From: PALSA-693 sp963834725
GTDB taxonomy: Bacteria; Actinomycetota; Acidimicrobiia; Acidimicrobiales; Palsa-688
Direction: 5' to 3'
DNA: 64,000 bases
Assembly: GCA_963834725.1 (NCBI GenBank)
Contig: CAWICN010000001.1
Coordinates: 2,232,001 to 2,296,000 of the forward strand
Shown here piece after piece: positions 58,186 to 64,000 of the stretch. Made by a program: the position numbers and the translations under genes. Position 1 is the stretch's first letter; each line of letters opens with the position of its first letter. Below the pieces are notes generated by a model that had not been told where the DNA came from, searched no databases, and was given only the letters and a program-made list of their open reading frames with translations.

Positions 58186-58243
58186 GCCTTCCGGTCGGGG
58201 ATGTGACGTGTATGGTGACCGACATCTTCCCTTGCCGGAAGGC
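58186..58243. terminator. Hairpin with T-run beside the transposase remnant
   Basis: GCCTTCCGG (58186-58194) pairs perfectly with CCGGAAGGC (58235-58243), with further pairing GGATGT/GACATC inside. GTTTTT follows at 58244. It may be a terminator shielding the next gene, or the inner end of the IS element (GCCTTCCGG-type ends). Confidence 0.55.
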
Positions 58244-58378
58244 GTTTTTCGCGGATAGCCGCCCTACCTCACCCGCGCCGGACCGGTGGATCCGGGCTAA
58301 GGTAAGCATCGTGCGGACACATTGGGAAACGCAGCCACTCAGCAACCGGGCACTTGCCGAGACCCGGCGGACCCGGCG

Positions 58379-59407
58379 ATGACGGTGCCCCGTCTCCGGT
58401 TCGGCGTCGTGCACGACTTTCGGTGCCCGCCTGGCAGTGGCTACACCCTCCAGGACGTCTACGCGCAGACGCTCGAGCAGGTCGCCCTTCTCGACGGCCT
58501 GGGTCTCGACCTGGTGTGGTTCAGTGAGCATCATTTCGTCGAAGATGGGTACCTCCCAAGCTTCGCGCCAGTCGCCGGCGCCGTCGCGGCGGTCACCAGC
58601 CGGATACGGATCTCGACCGACATTGCCCTCCTTCCTTTTGCCCATCCGATCCGGCTGGCCGAGGACCTCGCCATCCTCGACCAGCTGTCCGGTGGCCGCA
58701 TGGAGCTCGGCATCGGGCTCGGTTACGCGCCGCATGAGTTCCGGGCTTTCGGTTTCCCCCGGTCGCGGCGTGTGTCGCTGACCGAGGAGTGCGTCGACAT
58801 TCTGCGGCTGGCGTGGTCCGGCGAGTCGTTCTCTTACGACGGCAAGCGCTACCAGTTCGATGATGTCCGGGTTACCCCCGATCCGGTCCAGCCGGGGGGA
58901 CCGCCACTCTGGATGGCCTCAACCAGCCCGGCCAGTGCGGACCGCGCCGTGCGCTACAACACCCATCTCCTCCCTCAGGGAGTGCGTTCTATCGTGCTTG
59001 ACCGGTGGCGGGAGAAAACGCGGGCCGCGGGCCGCGACCCCGATAACTACCGGATCGGAATCATCCGCAACGTCTTCGTCACTGACGATCAAGAGCGTGA
59101 CTGGCCACCGTTGCGCGAGGCGGAGCGCTACCGCATGCGGGTCTACAGCCGGTTCTTCGAAGAAGCGGGCCTCGTCCCGGGGGGTAGTGCTCAGTTGACC
59201 GATGCAGAACGCATACCGCAGCGCACCATCATCGGCGACGTCGACCATTGTGTGGATGAGCTGGTCCAGTTCATTCGAGAATTCGGTCTCACCGACGTGG
59301 TCAGCTGGGGATCGGCGCCGGGGGTTCAGCCGGCGACAATGACACCGATGATGGAGCGTTTCGCGACCGAGGTCGCCCCCCGGGTCCGGGCCGTCATCGA
59401 GGGTTGA
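58379..59407 (+). CDS. LLM-class flavin-dependent oxidoreductase
   Basis: Luciferase-like oxidoreductase, 342 residues from ATG 58379 (MTVPRLRFGVVHDF); an upstream start at 58322 reaches into repeat-like sequence. It has WFSEHHFVEDGYLPS, TDIALLPFAHPIRLAEDLA and the phosphate-binding GGRMELGIGLGYAPHEF. ADRAVRYN follows in the later barrel. Such enzymes need FMNH2 or F420. It is followed by a second, more distant luciferase-like gene on the same strand, probably not a heterodimer because each has a full domain. Confidence 0.9.
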   Translation: MTVPRLRFGVVHDFRCPPGSGYTLQDVYAQTLEQVALLDGLGLDLVWFSEHHFVEDGYLPSFAPVAGAVAAVTSRIRISTDIALLPFAHPIRLAEDLAILDQLSGGRMELGIGLGYAPHEFRAFGFPRSRRVSLTEECVDILRLAWSGESFSYDGKRYQFDDVRVTPDPVQPGGPPLWMASTSPASADRAVRYNTHLLPQGVRSIVLDRWREKTRAAGRDPDNYRIGIIRNVFVTDDQERDWPPLREAERYRMRVYSRFFEEAGLVPGGSAQLTDAERIPQRTIIGDVDHCVDELVQFIREFGLTDVVSWGSAPGVQPATMTPMMERFATEVAPRVRAVIEG

Positions 59408-59516
59408 GCGGCCCGGCCAGTACCTTGCCCGATCCAGGGGGACCGGACTCGAAGGATGGAAACAGAGGCGCTAGCCTCCTCTGACACCAAATTCCGCTTG
59501 CTAGGAGGGACCTCGC

Positions 59517-60818
59517 ATGACAGGTCCGTGGCCGTTGCGTTTCGGAGTGTTCTTCGCCCCATTCCACCCGGTCGGGCAGAGCCCGACTGCCGCCTTCGAG
59601 TACGACCTCGACCGGGCCGTCGAGCTCGACCGTCTCGGCTACGACGAGGTGTGGTTCGGTGAGCACCACTCCGGCGGATACGAGATCATCGGCTCGCCCG
59701 AGATCTTCATTGCCACCGCGGCCGAGCGCACCAAACACATAAAGCTTGGGACCGGTGTCGTTTCGTTGCCCTATCACCACCCCTGGTTGGTTGCCGACCG
59801 CCTCGTCCTGCTGGACCATCTGACGCGCGGCCGCCTCATATTTGGCGCCGGTCCGGGCGCGCTGCCGACCGACGCCTTCATCATGGGCATCGATCCCGTC
59901 AACCAGCGGCCGATGATGGAGCAGTCGCTCGAGGCCATCCTGGCCCTCCTCCGCGGCGATGAGCCAGTGACGCGCCAGACCGACTGGTTTTCGCTGCTGG
60001 AAGGTCGCCTTCAGGTCCGGCCCTACACCCAACCGCATTTCGAGGTGGCCGTGGCCGCCATGGTCTCGCCCTCAGGACCACGGCTCGCGGGCAAGTACGG
60101 GGTGTCGCTGGTGTCGCTGTCGATGTCGGCGGTCGACGGTTTCGCGGCCATCGGACAGGCATGGGGCGTCGTGGAGGAGCAGGCGGCCAAGGCCGGGCGG
60201 CCGCAGCCCGACCGCCGGACGTGGCGCATCCTCAGCAGCATGCATCTGGCCGAAACGCGCGAGCGGGCCATCGACGACTGCACCTACGGACTGCAGGACT
60301 TCGCCAACTACTTCGGTGGAGGCCCCGGGTTCGTCCCGCTCGGCGGTCAGATCGAGGGCGACCCCAAGTCGCCCCGCGAGTTCGTCGAGGCGTTCGCCTC
60401 GAACGGCCGGACGGTCATCGGCACGCCCGATGAGGCCATCGCCCACATCGAGGGGCTCCAGGAGCAGTCCGGCGGGTTCGGCACCTTTTTGCTGTTGGGC
60501 CACGACTGGGCCAACAGGGAGGCAACGCTCAACTCGTATCGCCTCTTCGCTCGGGAGGTCATGCCGCACTTCCAGGGCCACCTGGCGCCGGCCCGGACAT
60601 CGCATGACTGGGCGATCTCGAAGCGAGGCGATGTCTTCGAGAAGGCCGGTGCGGCGATCATGAACGCCATCAGCACCCATGTCGAGGAGAAGGCCGCGTC
60701 CGATGGGACCGGCAAACAGGAGACCGATGGGACCGGCAAACAGGAGACGGATGGGACCGGCACGCAGGAGTCGGCCACGTCCGGTGGGACCGGCGACAAG
60801 GTGCTCCAGGAGGGCTGA
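59517..60818 (+). CDS. LLM-class monooxygenase (limonene-monooxygenase-like) with repeat C-terminus
   Basis: Luciferase-like monooxygenase, 433 residues. AGGAGGGAC stands just before the ATG. It has FFAPFHPVGQSPTAAFEYDL, WFGEHHSGGYEIIGSPEIF, GTGVVSLPYHHPWLVADR and RGRLIFGAGPGALPTDAFIM. This arrangement resembles limonene 1,2-monooxygenase-type flavoenzymes. The tail (about 398-430) contains three DGTGKQET-type repeats encoded by a 24-bp tandem repeat. It lies 109 bp downstream of the other luciferase-like gene. Confidence 0.9.
   Translation: MTGPWPLRFGVFFAPFHPVGQSPTAAFEYDLDRAVELDRLGYDEVWFGEHHSGGYEIIGSPEIFIATAAERTKHIKLGTGVVSLPYHHPWLVADRLVLLDHLTRGRLIFGAGPGALPTDAFIMGIDPVNQRPMMEQSLEAILALLRGDEPVTRQTDWFSLLEGRLQVRPYTQPHFEVAVAAMVSPSGPRLAGKYGVSLVSLSMSAVDGFAAIGQAWGVVEEQAAKAGRPQPDRRTWRILSSMHLAETRERAIDDCTYGLQDFANYFGGGPGFVPLGGQIEGDPKSPREFVEAFASNGRTVIGTPDEAIAHIEGLQEQSGGFGTFLLLGHDWANREATLNSYRLFAREVMPHFQGHLAPARTSHDWAISKRGDVFEKAGAAIMNAISTHVEEKAASDGTGKQETDGTGKQETDGTGTQESATSGGTGDKVLQEG
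60702..60773 (+). repeat. 24-bp in-frame tandem repeat in an LLM gene
   Basis: Three units beginning GATGGGACCGGCAAACAGGA start at 60702, 60726 and 60750, encoding DGTGKQET, DGTGKQET and DGTGTQES; a weaker fourth trace follows. Confidence 0.92.
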
Positions 60819-60868
60819 TCTCCGTGGTGGGGCGGCAGGCTGGCCTCCCGCCGGAACGCCTCTCGGGT

Positions 60869-61858
60869 CTACTCGGCCGGCGCCATGCGATAGGCCCTCA
60901 TGGCGCTGTCATGAAATAACGCAGCCTTGTCGCCCGGGCTGGCGTCTGCGACGATCCGTTTGAAGGTGTTCCACAGCACCAGATAGCTGCAGGAGCGCTT
61001 GTCGACCGGGAAGTTCGACTCGAACATGCACCGCTCGACGCCGAAACGCTCGATGCACCAGCGGATCTCGGGCCGCCAGGCGGCCGCGAGCTCCTCCGAG
61101 CCGGGCTGGACCTCACGATGCTCCCATCCGAGCCCGAAGATCGGCATGCCGATTCCGCCAAGCTTGAGGACCACGTTGTCGCACCGGGCCAGCTCCTCCA
61201 TCCCGGCGCGCCAGACCTCGAGCACCTCGGCGCGCCGGCCCGCGTATGGTCCCATGCCGATGGGTCCGCCGAGGTGGTTGAGCACGATCGTGGTGTCGGG
61301 CGCGGCTCGGGCTGCGGCGACCAGCTCGCCCAGCTGCGGGTGGTAGAGCCAGGCGTCGAAGGAGTACCCGGCCCGCCCCAGGGCCACCAGGCCGGCCCCA
61401 AACGCCGGGTCCGCGAGCAGGTGCGCCGGCGGGTTGGTGTGCGACGTGTGGATGTCGGGGCTGTCATCTCGCGACGCCACCTGGCGGATGCCACGGAACC
61501 GGCCGCCGCCGGCCTCCGCGTGGGCGGCCAGGACATCCTCGATGCCGGCGGCGCGCAGATCGGCGTGCCCGACGATCGCCCCGATCACCGAACCCGCCGG
61601 GGCGGACGCGGCGCTGCGAGCTGCCTCGGCCGCCACAAAGACCGTCTCGCCCACTGGTCGGTACGGTTCGGGCCCCTCCGTGCGCCAGGCGGACCCGCAC
61701 TCCACGAACACGGTCGTTTGCACGTTGTGGCCTGTTCCGGTGTCGGCCCGCAACTCCTCGAGCATGTACCGGTTGCTGGGGCGATCCCAGAGATGGTGAT
61801 GCGGGTCGCAGATCGGCAGGTCGGGCTCGAGGGCTGCTTCAGTGACGGTCACGCTCAC
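60869..61858 (-). CDS. Amidohydrolase-2 family metal-dependent hydrolase
   Basis: TIM-barrel amidohydrolase, about 329 residues. GTG 61858 or 61852 is the likely start. The metal motif DPHHHLWD is near the N-terminus, His occurs in VLNHLGGP and Asp in ESNFPVDK. HTNPPAHLLADPAF and WCIERFG follow. Such proteins act as lactonases, decarboxylases or hydrolases of ring-cleavage products. It is convergent with the LLM gene and divergent from the nitronate-monooxygenase-like gene. The substrate is unknown. Confidence 0.88.
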   Translation of the reverse strand: MSVTVTEAALEPDLPICDPHHHLWDRPSNRYMLEELRADTGTGHNVQTTVFVECGSAWRTEGPEPYRPVGETVFVAAEAARSAASAPAGSVIGAIVGHADLRAAGIEDVLAAHAEAGGGRFRGIRQVASRDDSPDIHTSHTNPPAHLLADPAFGAGLVALGRAGYSFDAWLYHPQLGELVAAARAAPDTTIVLNHLGGPIGMGPYAGRRAEVLEVWRAGMEELARCDNVVLKLGGIGMPIFGLGWEHREVQPGSEELAAAWRPEIRWCIERFGVERCMFESNFPVDKRSCSYLVLWNTFKRIVADASPGDKAALFHDSAMRAYRMAPAE

Positions 61859-62099
61859 GATATAGCCGCCCGCCTGCCCCGCTGTCGAGCCCGGCCGAAC
61901 GCTGGGTGCGCTTTGCACCTCGGGTGCGCTTTTAGCGATCCTGCGACCCCAACCGCACCCAAAGTTACGAAACGGGCCCAGGGCGGCGACGACCTGGGCG
62001 GTCCGGGCCGTGCCGGTTGGAACGGCACACGACAGCGGCGACGAGGCGGCGAACAGTGCCAGCCCGGCGCGACGGACGATCCCGGCCTAAAGTCGACTC

Positions 62100-63239
62100 G
62101 TGCGTACCCGAGTAAGCGAAATGCTGGGCGTGGAGTTCCCGATCCTCGCCTTCACCCACTGTCGAGACGTGGTGGCCGCGGTAACCAACGCCGGCGGCTT
62201 CGGCGTGCTCGGCGCGGTCGGCCACACGCCGGAGCAGCTCGAGATCGACCTGACCTGGATCGGCGAACACACCAAAGGTCGGCCGTACGGCATTGACCTG
62301 CTCCTGCCGCAGAAGTATGCCGGGTCGGACGAGGGCGGTCTCGACCGCGAGACGCTCCGGCACCTGCTGCCGGGCGAGCAGCAGCAGTTTGTCGACGACA
62401 TTCTGCGCCGCTACGAGGTGCCCGCGCTGCCCGACGAGGGGAGCGAGCGGATCGGGGGGGCAGCCATGACGATCAGCCCTCAGGGCTACGAGCCGCTCCT
62501 CGACGTGGCCTTCTCCTACCCGATCAAGCTCATCGCCAGCGCCCTCGGACCGCCACCGCCCTCGCTCATCACGCGCGCCCATGAGCGCGGCGTCCTGGTG
62601 GCCGCGCTGGCCGGCAACCGCGTCCACGCGACGCGCCACCAGGCGGCCGGCGCCGACCTCATCGTGGCCCAGGGCACCGAGGCCGGCGGTCACACCGGCG
62701 AGATCGCCACCATGGTCCTCGTGCCCGAGGTCGTCGACGCGGTCGCGCCCACTCCGGTCCTCGCTGCGGGCGGCATCGCGACAGGCCGGCAGATCGCGGC
62801 CGCCATGGCTCTCGGAGCAGAGGGCGTGTGGTGTGGCTCGGTCTGGCTCACGACCGAGGAAGCGGAAACCCATCCGGTCGTCAAGCAGAAGTTCCTCTCC
62901 GCCCAGTCGTCGGACACGGTGCGGTCACGCTCGCTGACCGGCAAGCCGGCCCGCATGCTGCGCACCGCCTGGACCGACGAATGGGAGCGGGCCGACGCCC
63001 CGGCGCCCCTCCCGATGCCGTTGCAGTCGGCTCTGGTCGCTGAAGCCCAGGCGCGAATCAGGCGGTCGTCAGGCGCGGCCGGCAGCGGTGCCGAGAAGCT
63101 CGTCAACTACTTCGTCGGACAGGTCGTCGGCCGTATGGATCGGATCCGGCCGGCCCGCCAGGTCGTGCTCGACATGGCAACCGAGTACGCCGAGGTGGTC
63201 CAGCGTTTCGCCGACCAGTCCTCCCAATCGTTGACATAG
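62100..63239 (+). CDS. Nitronate monooxygenase-like FMN enzyme
   Basis: TIM-barrel FMN oxidoreductase, 379 residues, GTG start at 62100. It has ILAFTHCRDVVAAVTNAGGF, QGTEAGGHTGEIATMVLV, LAAGGIATGRQIAAAMALGA and GSVWLTTEEAETH, the pattern of the NMO family. Real activity may be on nitronates or as an enone reductase-like flavoprotein. The C-terminal region has SGAGSGAEK-type variable sequence. It is followed by an amidohydrolase remnant. Confidence 0.9.
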   Translation: MRTRVSEMLGVEFPILAFTHCRDVVAAVTNAGGFGVLGAVGHTPEQLEIDLTWIGEHTKGRPYGIDLLLPQKYAGSDEGGLDRETLRHLLPGEQQQFVDDILRRYEVPALPDEGSERIGGAAMTISPQGYEPLLDVAFSYPIKLIASALGPPPPSLITRAHERGVLVAALAGNRVHATRHQAAGADLIVAQGTEAGGHTGEIATMVLVPEVVDAVAPTPVLAAGGIATGRQIAAAMALGAEGVWCGSVWLTTEEAETHPVVKQKFLSAQSSDTVRSRSLTGKPARMLRTAWTDEWERADAPAPLPMPLQSALVAEAQARIRRSSGAAGSGAEKLVNYFVGQVVGRMDRIRPARQVVLDMATEYAEVVQRFADQSSQSLT

Positions 63240-63262
63240 CCGGGGCCTGAGGTCGCGGCATC

Positions 63263-63361
63263 ATCATCGATCTTCTGGTTCAGAACGGAACTGTCGTCGA
63301 CGACACGGGGTCACCCCGGCGCCAGGCCGACATCGCCATAGAAGGGAAGCACATCTCGGGG
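63263..63361 (+). pseudogene. N-terminal remnant of an amidohydrolase/deacylase
   Basis: The frame from 63263 reads IIDLLVQNGTVVDDTGSPRR and QADIAIEGKHIS, the start of N-acyl-D-amino-acid deacylase or dihydroorotase-like amidohydrolases (DLLVxNGTVVDGTGxPxxxADVAIxG). Similarity ends after about 33 codons. No start codon precedes it and no metal-binding motif follows. Confidence 0.65.
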
Positions 63362-63614
63362 TCGGTCAGGATCTCGGGCCCGCCAGGAGAAGGCCGGATT
63401 CGTATGGATGATTCTCCGTCCCGTGGTCATCTTCGGAGAGGCGATCGGGTCCAACCTGAACCCGATCCCGGCGCTCGGCACCTACGCTGCCGTCCCGCGC
63501 CAGCGCGGGGGAGCCATTGCATTATCCGGGAGGGCGAGGCCTCGTCATCGAGGGCCGGTTTCCTCCGGCGGCCCTTTGCGGCGCCCTTTTCGACGGCTGG
63601 ATCAGGCCCACGAG
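63362..63614. other. Gene-free stretch before the terminal CaiB gene
   Basis: No convincing gene. A short frame with VVIFGEAIGSNLNPIPALG (from 63420) is not recognised. It may hold further debris of the amidohydrolase remnant. Confidence 0.4.
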
Positions 63615-64000
63615 TCAGCCGGGAACGGCAGCCACCTTCCGGTCGACCAGCGACGCCACTGCCGCCGTGTCCAACCCGAGCACCCCGAGCAGGACCTCGC
63701 TCGTGTGCTGGCCCGGCGATGGCGCGGGCACCCAATCGGAGTAGTCACGCCCGCCGTCGATACGGGGTGCCATCCCGTCGCACCGGAGGATGGTCCCGTC
63801 CCGCCCGGGCAGTGAAGAAAAGTAGCGGTCATAGGCGAGCTGGGCGTCCTCCATCCACTCAGGGACGCGAAGGACCGGAGCGGCCGGAACACCGCGGCGC
63901 TGGAGCGCCCTCGCCAGATCGATCTTGTCGTGGCGAACCGTCCAGGCTTCGACACTGGCATCAAGCTGGTGCCGGTCGGCATGCCGGGACGACATCGAGA
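63615..64000 (-). CDS. CaiB/BaiF CoA-transferase (5' partial, C-terminal part)
   Basis: The last about 128 codons of a CoA-transferase whose start lies beyond the window. It has HDKIDLARALQRRGVPAAPV, EWMEDAQLAYDRYFSS and a late SPGQHTSEVLLGVLGLDTAA, the usual CaiB ending (GQHTxEVL). The N-terminal and catalytic-Asp regions are outside the window. This is the seventh CaiB/BaiF gene here. The stop at 63615-63617 follows KVAAVPG. Confidence 0.88.
   Translation of the reverse strand, partial: SMSSRHADRHQLDASVEAWTVRHDKIDLARALQRRGVPAAPVLRVPEWMEDAQLAYDRYFSSLPGRDGTILRCDGMAPRIDGGRDYSDWVPAPSPGQHTSEVLLGVLGLDTAAVASLVDRKVAAVPG

Noticed and set aside
61859..62099. Gene in the 241-bp gap between amidohydrolase and the NMO-like gene
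   Set aside because: Only a short direct repeat (GGGTGCGCTTT) seen; no frame with family features on either strand.

Overview
The window is high-GC DNA with GTG/TTG starts, overlapping ATGA/GTGA gene junctions, TetR regulators, F420/flavin luciferase-like oxidoreductases and an SCO6745-type protein. This points to an actinobacterium with heavy acyl-CoA catabolism (Frankia, Mycobacteriales or Acidimicrobiia style). The taxonomic placement is inference only. No rRNA, tRNA, CRISPR array or replication origin was seen.

Layout. 1-5948: enoyl-CoA hydratase (ECH, cut by the window edge), ACAD10/11-type acyl-CoA dehydrogenase, a divergent biotin-type carboxyltransferase, an SDR and an SCO6745-like protein. 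5968-12903 (minus): Baeyer-Villiger monooxygenase, solute-binding lipoprotein, a LivH-LivM-LivG triple fusion and LivF, i.e. a monooxygenase/HAAT-type ABC transporter operon. 12904-16768: gene remnants, an HpaB/AbfD-like gene, a TetR and a decayed ECH. 17119-19732 (minus): a CaiB/BaiF CoA-transferase pair. 19797-37786 (plus): SDR, ECH, SDR, a second HAAT transporter (LivK, LivHM fusion, LivG, LivF), ECH, SDR, APH-like kinase, TesB thioesterase, thiolase, ketosynthase and a second CaiB pair. 37869-42779: luciferase-like oxidoreductase plus alpha/beta-hydrolase-fold protein, divergent from a third CaiB pair. 42795-49549: thiolase and luciferase-like remnants, ECH, luciferase-like enzyme, SDR, acyl-CoA dehydrogenase, VOC protein, ECH. 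49599-58176: TetR, a second ACAD10/11-like dehydrogenase, a lipocalin-like protein, SDR, SMP-30 lactonase, ECH, quinone-reductase-like MDR and a broken IS1380-type transposase. 58379-64000: two luciferase-like monooxygenases, amidohydrolase, nitronate-monooxygenase-like enzyme, an amidohydrolase remnant and a CaiB gene running off the end.

Working model (inference): the region takes up carboxylic or otherwise hydrophobic compounds through two HAAT transporters. It oxygenates them with flavoenzymes, activates them mainly by CoA transfer (seven CaiB/BaiF genes, no acyl-CoA ligase seen) and degrades them by beta-oxidation-like steps (3 ACAD, 6 ECH, 6 SDR, 1 thiolase). A kinase of the ACAD10/11 type suggests that hydroxyacyl-CoAs are among the intermediates.

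Four features stand out. (1) There are three adjacent CaiB/BaiF gene pairs; in two of them the first member lacks the catalytic Asp. (2) There are two copies of a 45-bp palindrome, each followed by GC-rich tandem repeats. (3) Several operator-like palindromes are shared between regulators and target promoters. (4) There are many gene remnants, and short tandem repeats at gene 3' ends, so the region looks like a catabolic island in active turnover.
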